From Corynebacterium halotolerans YIM 70093 = DSM 44683 (GTDB lineage Bacteria > Actinomycetota > Actinomycetes > Mycobacteriales > Mycobacteriaceae): a stretch of DNA of 64,000 nt. The stretch spans positions 1,034,075-1,098,074 of the forward strand of contig NC_020302.1 in NCBI RefSeq assembly GCF_000341345.1, read 5' to 3'. A program made the translations under genes and the position numbers. The notes beneath the pieces are model-generated. The model was not told where the DNA came from. It saw nothing but the letters and a program-made list of their open reading frames with translations, and did no database searches. This document shows, piece after piece, positions 27,243 to 36,034 of this stretch (its first letter is position 1; the number at the start of each line of letters is the position of its first letter).

Positions 27243-27609
27243 TGGTCTGCTCCTTTGCGAGTCCTGTGAGAGTTTCTCTCCGTGACGGAGGGTTGAGAGC
27301 AATTTAAAAGTGTTCCGCGCCACATGGCACTAGGGGAAACCCTCAATAGTACCCAGGGGGACTTGTCCGGGGTCCGGGAAATTGTTAAGCGCCGCGGCTC
27401 TTCGTTGCCGGGCGGCCGACAGTACGCTGGCCAGCGAAGACGCCGTCCCGGACGGGAGCGGGAAAGGGGTCCGCGGGTGCCGTTTCCGACCGTCGCCCGC
27501 ATCCCGGTCGGAGTGATGCCGCTGCCCCCTTTCGGGTGAACAGAAGGGCGGCAGGCGAACTTTTTCGTTCGTCTGCCGCCCTTGAGGGTGACTTTTCCTG
27601 CCGGCGGGG
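27243..27609. other. 367-nt promoter region of the MFS gene and end of the DUF5997 gene
   Basis: No gene is supported here. The right end holds a terminator for the DUF5997 gene; the left end must carry the MFS promoter. The AT-rich patch around 27300-27330 is the likeliest site. Confidence 0.4.
27543..27583 (-). terminator. Terminator downstream of the DUF5997 gene
   Basis: A 17-bp stem (AAGGGCGGCAGGCGAAC with GTTCGTCTGCCGCCCTT, one G-T pair) has the loop TTTTTC. Confidence 0.8.
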
Positions 27610-27993
27610 TCAGTCCTCCGCGTTGTCCTCACCGGTGCGCTCCGCCCGGCCCTCGGCCAGTGCGGTACGGGCGGTGCTGAGCCATTCCGGCTGGTTCTCC
27701 AGCAGCTCCTTGATCTCCGCGGTGGTCAGCGGCTTGTCCATGTCGTTGCGCTTGAGCGCGGCGATGGTGATGCCGAGCTTCTGGGCGACGACGGGACGCG
27801 GGTGCGGCCCCGTGCGGCGCAGCTCCTGCAGCCACTCCGGCGGGTTATTCTGCAGTTCCTTCAGCTCCGCATGGGTGACCGCGTTGGCCTGGAAATCCTC
27901 TGGGGTGGCGGGCAGGTAGATCCCCAGCTTCTTCGCCGCGGTCTGCGGCTTCATGGCGGTTCCGGACGGGACGCGGACAGAGTCATCATTCAC
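27610..27993 (-). CDS. DUF5997 family protein
   Basis: The 127-residue protein contains two similar units, near residues 18-60 (KLGIYLPATPEDFQANAVTHAELKELQNNPPEWLQELR) and 68-105 (KLGITIAALKRNDMDKPLTTAEIKELLENQPEWL). Each has a K-L-G-I, a threonine-helix, and an N-x-P-E-W-L motif. The pattern is DUF5997, a small actinobacterial family usually divergent from a LysR-effector-like gene, as here. No function is known. The ATG at 27993 is 24 nt from the divergent gene, so promoters must overlap. Confidence 0.8.
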   Translation of the reverse strand: MNDDSVRVPSGTAMKPQTAAKKLGIYLPATPEDFQANAVTHAELKELQNNPPEWLQELRRTGPHPRPVVAQKLGITIAALKRNDMDKPLTTAEIKELLENQPEWLSTARTALAEGRAERTGEDNAED

Positions 27994-28017
27994 GCCCTCA
28001 ACGGTAGCATTACCCCC

Positions 28018-28713
28018 ATGCTGACCTTAAGCTTCGTCACCGGCACTGAGCCGGGAAAGTGGTTCCACCGCTTCCGTGAACGCACCGACCACGGCGGGCT
28101 GGTCACGATCGACTCCGACGACGCACTCGCCGAGCTTCTCGACGGCCGCGCCGACCTCGCCCTGACCAGGCTGCCGGACGCGCGCGTCACCGACGACCAC
28201 CACGTGGTGCGCCTCTACGGGGAGTCCCCCGGGGTGGCCGTGCCCAGAGAATCCGTGTTCGCAGAGCTGGGGGAGGACGTCGCCGCGGCGGATCTCGCCG
28301 ACGAGCACGTCAACTACCGGATCGCCGCCGACGGCACCGTCGACGTCGCCGAAGTCCGCGTGGGCCTGCAGGTCGTCGGCGCCAACGTCGGGGTGGTGAT
28401 CGCCCCGCGCCCGCTACTCAAGGTCCTGGCGAAGAAGCAGGCCGTACCCCTCGGACTGGATGATCCGGGGGTGCCCCACACCGAGATCGCCCTGGTCTGG
28501 CACCGGGACGGCGACTCGGAGGCGATCCAGGACTTCGTCGGCATCGCCAAGGGACGCACGGTCAACTCCTCCCGTCAGGCCGCACCGAAACGCACCGCAC
28601 GGGAGAAGGCGCTGGCGAAGCAGGCGCGCCGGGTGGACAAGGGGCAGCGCTCGGGACAGCGACGTTCGGGCGGGGCCAGCGGGTCCGGTCCCCGGCGGAA
28701 GAAGTCACGATGA
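28018..28713 (+). CDS. LysR substrate-binding-domain protein lacking an HTH
   Basis: The 231-residue protein is a stand-alone periplasmic-binding-like effector domain. It has LTLSFVTGTEPGKWFHRF at the start, ALAELLDGRADLALTRLP in the middle and GVVIAPRPLLKVLAKK later, as in LysR effector domains. No winged helix precedes it. A lysine/arginine-rich tail of about 40 residues (RTAREKALAKQARRVDKGQR onward) could bind nucleic acid. TAGCAT at 28005-28010 lies 13 nt before the ATG, so it is leaderless. Its partner is the divergent DUF5997 gene. The function is unknown. Confidence 0.8.
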   Translation: MLTLSFVTGTEPGKWFHRFRERTDHGGLVTIDSDDALAELLDGRADLALTRLPDARVTDDHHVVRLYGESPGVAVPRESVFAELGEDVAAADLADEHVNYRIAADGTVDVAEVRVGLQVVGANVGVVIAPRPLLKVLAKKQAVPLGLDDPGVPHTEIALVWHRDGDSEAIQDFVGIAKGRTVNSSRQAAPKRTAREKALAKQARRVDKGQRSGQRRSGGASGSGPRRKKSR

Positions 28714-28808
28714 GCTCACGTTTCCACCACGATGATTGCACGGCGTGACATAGACAACACACAATGGTGGCGAGACATAGACCTCGATGCCTGAAAGGGT
28801 GACCGCTC

Positions 28809-29474
28809 ATGCCTCGCACCACCACCATGACCCGCCGACTCCTCACCGGATTCGCCGCCGCGTCCCTGACCCTGGGGCTGGCGGCCTGCGCCTCCGTCGA
28901 GGACGACACGCGACTCGGCGACGACTCCCCGGAACAGACCGGCGCGGCACACACCACCCCGGAAGGCGCCGACACCGCGAACCCGGGGGACATCACCACC
29001 GTCACCGACACCACCGCCGGCGTGCAGGACGAAGGCGCCGGCGGTTCCCAGGACACCGGGGACCCCCAGGCAACCGAGGAGGGAGCGGAGGGGGACACCC
29101 AGGAGATCGACCTCGTGGACGGTTCGAGCGTCGCGGTCCCCGTGCCCCTGGCAGAGGCGATCAACACCCACTCCGCGGACTTCGGCACCCCGACCGGCGT
29201 CGAGGAAGGCTCGGACGGGCGGTACCTGGTCTCCTATGAGGAGGACAGCTACCTCGCCTACTCCGCGGACACCGGGGCCCAGCCGCTGATCGGCATGATC
29301 GCGCAGACCTGGATGAACGAGGGCGGCCTGGACTCCGACCTCGGCCTGCCGACCGGACCCGAGGAGGCCATCCCCGACGGTGAGGGATGGACCCAGGAGT
29401 TCACCAACGGCACCATTTCCTGGGTCCCCGCGCCACTGGGAGACGAGTACACCTCCGAAATCGAGCAGAACTAG
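28809..29474 (+). CDS. LGFP-repeat lipoprotein
   Basis: The 221-residue precursor has a lipoprotein signal, TRRLLTGFAAASLTLGLAAC, with the lipid Cys near residue 28. A long acidic Thr/Glu/Gly linker (about 30-105) follows. The C-terminal part has the LGFP-type pattern (GMIAQTWMNEGGLDSDLGLPTG, then EEAIPDGEGWTQEFTNGTISW), as in mycolate-cell-wall proteins of corynebacteria. LGFP repeats are thought to anchor proteins to the envelope. GAAAGGG precedes the ATG. Its exact role is unknown. Confidence 0.8.
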   Translation: MPRTTTMTRRLLTGFAAASLTLGLAACASVEDDTRLGDDSPEQTGAAHTTPEGADTANPGDITTVTDTTAGVQDEGAGGSQDTGDPQATEEGAEGDTQEIDLVDGSSVAVPVPLAEAINTHSADFGTPTGVEEGSDGRYLVSYEEDSYLAYSADTGAQPLIGMIAQTWMNEGGLDSDLGLPTGPEEAIPDGEGWTQEFTNGTISWVPAPLGDEYTSEIEQN

Positions 29475-29725
29475 CCGGAAGCTGAACCCGCGATGACACC
29501 CCGGTCGAGGGCACTTAACGCACTGTTCATCTCGCAACCACGAGATTTCCATGTGGCGGGGATAGCCTGCGTTCAACCGGGCGGCACCGCGGTTCGGGAC
29601 CGGACCAGTCGCCCGGCCACGACCGTCGTCAGCAGGTACCGGCGCGGCGGCCGTGACACCGACCCGCTGATCGTTCGCAGTGGCCCGCCGGGTACCCGGC
29701 GGGCTCTGCAAGGGGAGTCATCGTC

Positions 29726-31114
29726 ATGTTCGACCCGACCACCGGCACCGCCGAACTCAACCACCTTCCCGTCCGCGACCTGCGCACACCCAGCGCCGTG
29801 ACCACCCGCACCTACGTCATCGACACCTCCGTGCTCCTGTCGGACCCGTGGGCCCTGCGTAAGTTCGCGGAACACGAAGTGGTTCTCCCGATCGTCGTGA
29901 TCACCGAGCTCGAGGACAAGCGTCACCATCCTGAACTGGGCTGGTTCGCCCGCCAGGCCCTGCGGATGCTCGAGGAGCTGCGCCAGACCTATGAACGCCT
30001 CGACCAGCCGGTGCCGGTCAACGTGGACGGCGGCACTCTCCGCGTCGAACTCAACCACCAGGACCAGACCCAGCTGCCGGTGGCCTTCCGCGGGACCGGC
30101 GGTGACCACCGCATCCTGGCCTGCGCCCTCAACCTGCACAACGAGGGCAGCGACACAGTCCTGGTCACCAAGGACGTGCCGTTGCGGGTTAAGGCCGGCG
30201 CCATCGGTCTGGCGGCAGACGAGTACCACGCCCAGGATGTGGTGCTCACCGGCTACACCGGCATGGCCACCGTCCGCACCGACAGCTCCGTCATCGACGC
30301 CCTCTTCCGCGACGGTGAGACCGAACTCCCCGCCGACGCGGCCACGGACACCGGGGTCGAGGCCGCCGACCTGCCCGTGCACTGCGGCGTCACCCTGAGC
30401 ACCGCCAGCCAGTCGGCACTCGGGCGCGTCACGGCCGACGGCGCGATCCGGCTCGTACGCGGTGACCAGCAGGCCTTCGGGCTGCAGGGCCGCTCCGCCG
30501 AGCAGCGCATCGCACTCGACCTGCTGCTCGATCCGGGCGTGGGCATCGTCTCCATCGGTGGACGGGCCGGCACCGGCAAGTCGGCGCTGGCGCTGTGCGC
30601 GGGACTGGAGGCAGTTCTCGAGCGCCGGGAGCACCGCCGCATCGTCGTCTTCCGTCCCCTGTATGCCGTGGGCGGGCAGAACCTCGGCTACCTGCCCGGC
30701 TCCGAGACGGAGAAGATGAATCCCTGGGCGCAGGCGGTGTTCGACACCCTCGACGGGCTGGTCTCCGACAACGTCATGGAGGAGATCCAGGCCCGTGACC
30801 TGATCGAGGTCCTGCCCCTGACCCACATCCGCGGCCGCAGCCTCCACGACTCCTTCGTCATCGTCGACGAGGCCCAGTCCCTGGAACGCAACGTGCTGCT
30901 GACCGTCCTCTCGCGCCTGGGCCGCGGCTCCCGCGTCGTGCTCACCCACGACATCGCCCAGCGCGACAACCTGCGGGTCGGACGCCACGACGGCGTGCAG
31001 GCGGTCATCGAGAAGCTCAAGGACCACGAGCTGTTCGCCCACATCACACTGCAGCGCTCCGAGCGTTCCGCGATCGCGGAGCTGGTGACCGATCTGCTGG
31101 AGGACCACCGGTGA
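29726..31114 (+). CDS. PIN-PhoH (PhoH2-type) RNA helicase/nuclease
   Basis: The 462-residue fusion has an N-terminal PIN nuclease (about residues 30-165). The PIN acidic residues lie in [25 protein letters not shown] and [10 protein letters not shown] PhoH ATPase follows (about 235-460) with P-loop [13 protein letters not shown] and Walker [11 protein letters not shown]. PhoH2 proteins unwind and cleave RNA 5' to 3' and are described as partner-regulated toxins in mycobacteria. I see no clear antitoxin gene upstream; a 102-codon frame overlapping its start looks spurious. The ATG has an AGGGGAGTC ribosome site. Confidence 0.92.
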   Translation: MFDPTTGTAELNHLPVRDLRTPSAVTTRTYVIDTSVLLSDPWALRKFAEHEVVLPIVVITELEDKRHHPELGWFARQALRMLEELRQTYERLDQPVPVNVDGGTLRVELNHQDQTQLPVAFRGTGGDHRILACALNLHNEGSDTVLVTKDVPLRVKAGAIGLAADEYHAQDVVLTGYTGMATVRTDSSVIDALFRDGETELPADAATDTGVEAADLPVHCGVTLSTASQSALGRVTADGAIRLVRGDQQAFGLQGRSAEQRIALDLLLDPGVGIVSIGGRAGTGKSALALCAGLEAVLERREHRRIVVFRPLYAVGGQNLGYLPGSETEKMNPWAQAVFDTLDGLVSDNVMEEIQARDLIEVLPLTHIRGRSLHDSFVIVDEAQSLERNVLLTVLSRLGRGSRVVLTHDIAQRDNLRVGRHDGVQAVIEKLKDHELFAHITLQRSERSAIAELVTDLLEDHR

Positions 31115-31173
31115 CGGCGGCGCCGACCACCCCTCGTTTGCGGCGCAGTTCCGGAGCGGACACAATCGGAAAT

Positions 31174-31707
31174 ATGGCAGAAGCGACCTTCACGCTGCGC
31201 CCGATCAGGCCTGAGGATTATCCCCAGGTGCGGGCGATCTATGAGATGGGCCTCGAGTCCGGACATGCGACCTATGAGACTGAGGCCCCCACCTGGGAAC
31301 AGTTCGCCCACCAGAAGATTCTGGAGACGGTGTTCGTCGCCGTCGACAAGGAGAATCCGGAGCAACTGCTCGGGTGGGTCTCGGCGGCGCCGATTTCCAC
31401 CCGCTCGGTCTTTCACGGCGTGGTCGAGGACTCGATCTACATTCACCCGGCCGCGCAGGGCAGGGGAGTGGCCGGAGCGCTGCTCGACAAGCTCATCGAG
31501 GTGTGCCAGGACCTGAACAAGTGGGGCATCCACTCCTGGATCTTCCCCGAGAACAAAGGTTCGGCGAAGCTGCACATCTCCCGCGGCTTCGAGAAGGTGG
31601 GCACCCTGCGTCACCTGGCCAAGATGACCTACGGCGAGATGGCCGGCCACTGGCGTGACACCGACATCTACGAAAAGCTCCTCCCCAAACCGGACGGGGA
31701 CGACTGA
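31174..31707 (+). CDS. GNAT family N-acetyltransferase
   Basis: The 177-residue protein has the GNAT core with the acetyl-CoA loop DSIYIHPAAQGRGVAGALLDKLIE (Q-x-x-G-x-G/A) near residue 100. The family resembles phosphinothricin/methionine-sulfoximine acetyltransferases (ATYETEAPTWEQF, and SAKLHISRGFEKVG), but the substrate is unknown. I chose ATG 31174 because the domain starts at TFTLRPIRPEDY and CACAAT at 31161 would give a leaderless start 13 nt on. A frame extending to 31111 has no conserved content. A terminator follows. Confidence 0.85.
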   Translation: MAEATFTLRPIRPEDYPQVRAIYEMGLESGHATYETEAPTWEQFAHQKILETVFVAVDKENPEQLLGWVSAAPISTRSVFHGVVEDSIYIHPAAQGRGVAGALLDKLIEVCQDLNKWGIHSWIFPENKGSAKLHISRGFEKVGTLRHLAKMTYGEMAGHWRDTDIYEKLLPKPDGDD

Positions 31708-31728
31708 GACACATGCACCCATCATCTG

Positions 31729-31772
31729 AACCCGTCACCCCCGCATTCCGGGGAGGGCGGGTTCCTTTCTTT
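31729..31772 (+). terminator. Terminator after the acetyltransferase gene
   Basis: AACCCG ... CGGGTT hairpin with an inner CCCCCG/CCGGGG stem is followed by CCTTTCTTT. Confidence 0.75.
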
Positions 31773-31953
31773 CCCGGGACGGTGGAAAGGGGTGGTTCCG
31801 CGCCGCAGCGAGCACACGCGTTCGACAGGGACGGCGGTGGTGTCGCGCCACCCCGATAGCTTCTGGGGTGCCGCACCCGGCCGGGGTCCGAATCAGCGGA
31901 TCCCGCGGCGGTGCCCGTTGCCATCTTCCTTTCGTATCCCCCAGGAGACCGTC

Positions 31954-32433
31954 ATGTCCACTCCCGTCAACCAGCCCCCGCACCCCGACCCGGCCCCGTT
32001 CGCCGCGGCCGGGGTCCCCTTCGCGACGCCCGTCCCGCCGGTCGCGCAGGTGCACCCCGGACAGGCACACCCCGGACAGGCGCTGCCGGTCGTGCGCCCC
32101 GTGCCGGGTGCCGCCATGTACCGTTTCGACGGGGGCGCCGCCAGCTGGTTCGGCGTGCAGCTGCTCGCGCTCCTGGTCACCGTCTGCACCCTCGGCATCT
32201 GTTTCCCGTGGGCCGTCGTCATGGTCTACCGCTGGCAGACGAAGCACACGCTGCTGTTCGGCCACCGGCTGCGGTTCACCGGCTCCGCCTGGGGCCTGTT
32301 CGGACAGTGGATCAAGTGGTGGCTGCTCACGGTCATCACTCTCGGCATCTACAACTTCTGGGTGTATCCCCGCATGACCCGCTGGATCGTGGAGCACCAG
32401 TGCTTCGCCGAGCCCGAGCTGGCCCTCCAGTAG
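31954..32433 (+). CDS. DUF898-like membrane protein
   Basis: The 159-residue protein has a Pro/Ala/Gln-rich cytoplasmic N-terminus (about residues 1-55) and then two or three hydrophobic segments with DUF898 features (YRFDGGAASWFGVQL, TLGICFPWAVVMVYRWQTKH, RLRFTGSAWGLFGQWIKWWLLTVITLGIYNFW). The repeated aromatic/Trp pattern and TLGIY motif are diagnostic. Function unknown. ATG 31954 has CAGGAG upstream; longer in-frame starts are not supported. Confidence 0.75.
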   Translation: MSTPVNQPPHPDPAPFAAAGVPFATPVPPVAQVHPGQAHPGQALPVVRPVPGAAMYRFDGGAASWFGVQLLALLVTVCTLGICFPWAVVMVYRWQTKHTLLFGHRLRFTGSAWGLFGQWIKWWLLTVITLGIYNFWVYPRMTRWIVEHQCFAEPELALQ

Positions 32434-32458
32434 CCACGTCCCACCCCGGACACGACAG

Positions 32459-32516
32459 AACCGTCCCTCCCCGCCGACGCCGCAGCGCCGACCGGGGGAG
32501 GGACGGTTCCCGTTTT
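32459..32516. terminator. Bidirectional terminator between DUF898 and MFS genes
   Basis: AACCGTCCCTCCCC pairs with GGGGGAGGGACGGTT over a GC-rich loop, and TTTT follows. Confidence 0.8.
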
Positions 32517-32533
32517 CCGGCAGGAGTCCCGGA

Positions 32534-34126
32534 CTACTCGACCGTCTCCTTGAGCTTCTCCTCGCGCACGGGCAGCAGCAGGAGGAACGCGAGGACGGCC
32601 AGCGGCACCATCATCAGGAACACCGGGGTCAGGCCGTCGTTGTAGCTGAGGAGCACCGCATCCTGGATCGGTTCGGGCAGCTGGACGACCGCCGCCGGAG
32701 TCAGGGAGTTCGCGGCTTCGCCGGCCTGCCCGAACTGCTCCGCCCACCCGGCGCCCTCGGGGCCCAGGGCACGGAACGCGCCGGGCAGGTGCTCGGCCAG
32801 GTTGGTCTGCATGTTGTGGATGAACAGCGAGCCGACCAGGGAGGCACCCAGCGAGGAACCGATCTGGCGGAAGAAGTTGTTGGTGGCGGTGGCGGTGCCC
32901 ACCATGGTGACCGGGAAGCTGTTCTGGACGATGAGGACGAGCACCTGCATGACCAGCCCGAGGCCGAAGCCGAAGATGAACAGTATCGCGCCGAGCACGA
33001 CCAGGGAGGTGTCCACGGTCAGCCGCGACAGCAGGAAGAGCGCGACGGCGACGACGGCCATGCCCACGAGCGGATAGTACTTGTACCGCCCCCACTTGGA
33101 GATGAGGAATCCCACGATCGTGGAGGTGCCGATCATGCCCACCATCATCGGGATCATCATCAGGCCGGCGTTGGTCGGGGTCAGGGTGTGCACCATCTGC
33201 AGGTAGGTCGGCAGGTAGCCGAGGGCGCCGACCATCGCCAGGCCCAGGACGGTGCCGGCGGCGGTGGTCAGAACCATGTTCCGGTTGCGGAACAGCGTCA
33301 TCGGGATGAGCGGATCAGACGTCCGCAGCTCGACGAGGACGAACGCGACCGCACCCACGACCACGACGGCGGCCAGGGAGAGGATGACCGGATCCCCCCA
33401 GGCGTACTGGGTGCCGCCCCAGGTGGTCAGCAGGATGAGACTGGAGGTGGTCACGGCCATGAGCAGGGTGCCCAGCCAGTCGAAGCGCCTGCCCCCGGTC
33501 CGGCCGGTGCCGGTGCCGAGCTTGAGCACGAACAGGGAGACCAGGAAGGCGATGACACCGAGCGGGAGGTTGACCCACAGGCCCCAGCGCCAGCCCGGGC
33601 CGTCGGTGAACCAGCCGCCCAGGACGGGGCCGAGAACGGAGCTGACGCCGAAGACGCCGCCCATGATGCCCATGAACTTGCCGCGCTGGCGGGCCGGCAC
33701 GACCTCGGCGATGATCGCCTGGCTGGTGACCATCAGGCCGCCACCGCCGAAGCCCTGGATGGCGCGGGCGAGGATGAGCATCTCCATGGACTGGGCCGCG
33801 CCACCGAGGGTGGAGCCCACGACGAACACCACGATGGCGAACAGGTAGAGCCACTTGCGTCCGAGGGTGTCGCCCACCTTGCCGAAGATCGGCATGGCGA
33901 TGGTCATCGTGACCAGGAAGGCGGAGATCACCCAGCTCATGTGATCGACGCCGCCGAGCTCACCGACGATGGTCGGCAGCGCGGTGGAGAAGATCATCTG
34001 GCCCAGCGAGCTCATCAGCATGCTGATGATCAGCGCGGCGAAGATCAGGCCGACCCGGCCCTCGTTGGCCTTGACGGTGTCGGTGGGGGTCTGCGGTTGT
34101 TGACTGTGGGAGACGTTGCTTACCAT
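32534..34126 (-). CDS. MFS drug transporter, DHA2 (14-segment) family
   Basis: The 530-residue protein has about 14 membrane segments. Motifs are TALPTIVGELGG in segment 1, WVISAFLVTMTIAMPIFGKVGDTLGRKWLYL in the segment 2-3 loop, and ARAIQGFGGGGLMVTSQAIIAEVVPARQRGKFMG. These are DHA2 (EmrB/QacA) multidrug efflux features. I start at 34126, where GAAGGAG precedes the ATG. The TetR gene stops at 34120, giving a 7-nt overlap and translational coupling. The regulator is thus encoded first and likely represses the pair. Confidence 0.9.
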   Translation of the reverse strand: MVSNVSHSQQPQTPTDTVKANEGRVGLIFAALIISMLMSSLGQMIFSTALPTIVGELGGVDHMSWVISAFLVTMTIAMPIFGKVGDTLGRKWLYLFAIVVFVVGSTLGGAAQSMEMLILARAIQGFGGGGLMVTSQAIIAEVVPARQRGKFMGIMGGVFGVSSVLGPVLGGWFTDGPGWRWGLWVNLPLGVIAFLVSLFVLKLGTGTGRTGGRRFDWLGTLLMAVTTSSLILLTTWGGTQYAWGDPVILSLAAVVVVGAVAFVLVELRTSDPLIPMTLFRNRNMVLTTAAGTVLGLAMVGALGYLPTYLQMVHTLTPTNAGLMMIPMMVGMIGTSTIVGFLISKWGRYKYYPLVGMAVVAVALFLLSRLTVDTSLVVLGAILFIFGFGLGLVMQVLVLIVQNSFPVTMVGTATATNNFFRQIGSSLGASLVGSLFIHNMQTNLAEHLPGAFRALGPEGAGWAEQFGQAGEAANSLTPAAVVQLPEPIQDAVLLSYNDGLTPVFLMMVPLAVLAFLLLLPVREEKLKETVE

Positions 34127-34803
34127 GTCAGCTCCTTCGCCAGGTTCGTGATGGTCTCCGCGGCCTCGCGCAGCAGGGTGCCGCGGTCGGACTCGGAGGT
34201 GGGGGAGAGTTCGGGGTGGGCCAGATGCACCCACACCGTCTCGCGGATCAGCCCGTTGATGATGCGGGCCTCCAGCTCAACGGGACGGTCGGGCAGCTTG
34301 CGGTCCCCGGGCAGTGCCTCAAGGTGCGCGACGATGAGACCGTGCAGCTGCCGGGCCTGCTCCCGGAAGCGGTTGAGCGAGAGCGCCGCCAGGGCGGGCT
34401 CCGCGTTGACGATGCGGCGGCGACGCTCCCGCAGACGGTCGGCGAATTCCTCGCCGCCGCGTTCGGGGTCCTCGTCGTCGGAGTCATCGCCGGTGACCAG
34501 CAGGTCGATGGCCAGGGCCACCAGGTTGTCGGAGGGGGTCGTGAGGAAGGTCTCGCGCCCCCGCTCGCCGAGGATCAGAGGAGGGGTGCCGAGGACGGCC
34601 TCGTCCTTGGAGTCCATGTAGTTGAAGAAGGTCCGCCGGCTGATACCGGCGCGGGCGCAGATGTCGTCGACGGTCACGGCGTCGAAGCCGCGTTCGTCGA
34701 CGAGCGCCGTGGCGGCGTCCTCGATGTCGCGGTGGGTGCGCAACCGTTTGATCTCGCGCCACCCTCCCGGGTGTTCGGGGTATTCAGTTGTCGAGTCGTT
34801 CAT
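34120..34803 (-). CDS. TetR family regulator of the adjacent exporter
   Basis: The 227-residue protein has a TetR HTH near residues 25-70: IEDAATALVDERGFDAVTVDDICARAGISRRTFFNYMDSKDEAVLG. The ATG at 34803 lies 14 nt after TAGGAT, giving a leaderless start; an upstream frame to 35025 is not conserved. A perfect 13-bp inverted repeat (TGCAC AGA GTGCA) lies at 34826-34838 just upstream of the -10. The last codons overlap the DHA2 exporter start by 7 nt. Confidence 0.88.
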   Translation of the reverse strand: MNDSTTEYPEHPGGWREIKRLRTHRDIEDAATALVDERGFDAVTVDDICARAGISRRTFFNYMDSKDEAVLGTPPLILGERGRETFLTTPSDNLVALAIDLLVTGDDSDDEDPERGGEEFADRLRERRRRIVNAEPALAALSLNRFREQARQLHGLIVAHLEALPGDRKLPDRPVELEARIINGLIRETVWVHLAHPELSPTSESDRGTLLREAAETITNLAKELTW

Positions 34804-34825
34804 GACCGGCAATCCTACACAATTT

Positions 34826-34838
34826 TGCACAGAGTGCA
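34826..34838. promoter_or_regulatory. Putative TetR operator upstream of the tetR-exporter operon
   Basis: TGCACAGAGTGCA is a perfect inverted repeat with a 3-nt centre. It lies about 9-21 nt upstream of the TAGGAT -10 hexamer of the operon. A further GGTGCAA at 34850-34856 extends a looser outer palindrome. Confidence 0.6.
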
Positions 34839-35054
34839 CTTTTGCCCCGGGTGCAAGCTTCCCCGCTCGGCGGTACCCGCCCCCGGGACGCCGCGCCGGC
34901 ACGGGCGCGCGGCCGGAGAAGACCCCGCCGAGCTGGGAGGACGGTGGGTGCGGGTGATTTCCAACAGTGATACCGTCGCAGGCAGAGGCGCTGCTGTGGA
35001 ATAGCTCTCCCCACGGCACGCGCACGACCCCGAGCAGGACGGAGGAGGCCGGAC

Positions 35055-36014
35055 ATGTTCTTCCGTCGGCGAGCCAGAAAGCGTCTCGGCGAGCCCGACC
35101 CGAGCTTCCCGGGCATGACGCGGGGACGCGCCGACGAGCTGCGCACCGCCCTGCGGAAGGCGGTCGCCGACTCGGGGGCGACGGCCCGCTTCGACGGGAT
35201 GCACGGCATCATCGAGCACCCGCGTCGGGGCAGGGTGACGCTCAACCTGGAGAACCTCGTCGACGACGTCGCCCGCTCCCAGCACCCGCGCGCCGCGGCG
35301 ACCATGGCCCGGTCCTTCGTGGCGGCCATGCTCGACGACCGGGGCGCGGACATCCTCGACACCGCCGAGCTGTACGCCGGCCTGCGGCTGCGGGTGGCCC
35401 CCACCACCGGGCTGGTACCGGAGGAGTCGGAGATCGTCACCGCGGCGTCGCTGCACGCCTTCACCGCCGACACCGCGGTCACCCTGGTCCTGGACACGGA
35501 GCACTCCATCCGTACGATGCCGCTCGAGCGGCTGCGGCCCGTCGACGACCTGGACACCCTGGTGCGCGCCGCGCGCACCAACCTGCGGGAGGAACTGCTG
35601 GGCGCACCTGTGGTCGCCCAGCGCCACCCCGGCTCCGAGGAGCACCCGGGCGCGCGCTTCTGGTCGTTCGAGTCCGGCAGCTACTACATCGCCTCCGCCC
35701 CGATTCTCATCGAGGACGTCCTCACCTCCTGGGCGCCGGGGCTCGACCGCTCGCTCGGGGTCCTGTTCGCCATGCCCACCCGGCACGTCCTGCTCGCCCG
35801 CGAGGTCACCCTCGGCGATGACCTGCTCGAGGGGCTCGGCCGCATGGCGCCGGTGGCCGCCCAACTGGCGATCAGCCGCCCGCACACGGTCTCCCCGCTG
35901 CTGCACCTGTTCCACGACGGCGAGGTGAGCACCCTGTCGACCTTCGACCAGGAGGCCCGCCAGCTGCAGATCTCGCCCACCCCCTACCTGCTCGAGCTGA
36001 TGAGCCAGCGCTGA
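35055..36014 (+). CDS. Unknown protein, first of a tandem paralogous pair
   Basis: The 319-residue protein has no signal or membrane segment. It aligns along its length with the next gene: both have an R-A-D-x-LR start, a helix rich in Ala/Arg, FTADTA near residue 140, NLR(E/A)EL near 180, a W-x-x-(S/A)SP/AP-type stretch (ASAPILIEDVLTSW), VLFAMPTRHVLL near 240 and SPLLHLFHDGEVSTLS near 285. I recognise no family with confidence. The basic MFFRRRARKR start with GGAGG upstream is credible. Neighbours are the TetR/DHA2 genes (divergent) and fumC (convergent). Confidence 0.75.
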   Translation: MFFRRRARKRLGEPDPSFPGMTRGRADELRTALRKAVADSGATARFDGMHGIIEHPRRGRVTLNLENLVDDVARSQHPRAAATMARSFVAAMLDDRGADILDTAELYAGLRLRVAPTTGLVPEESEIVTAASLHAFTADTAVTLVLDTEHSIRTMPLERLRPVDDLDTLVRAARTNLREELLGAPVVAQRHPGSEEHPGARFWSFESGSYYIASAPILIEDVLTSWAPGLDRSLGVLFAMPTRHVLLAREVTLGDDLLEGLGRMAPVAAQLAISRPHTVSPLLHLFHDGEVSTLSTFDQEARQLQISPTPYLLELMSQR

Positions 36015-36034
36015 CCACAAGGTCCGCCTCCGCC

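Noticed and set aside
29493..29801. A 102-codon plus-strand frame overlapping the start of the PIN-PhoH gene, considered as a PhoAT-like antitoxin.
   Set aside because: It overlaps the PhoH start by 76 nt, has no ribosome site or recognisable antitoxin motif, and its composition looks like a frame shadow.
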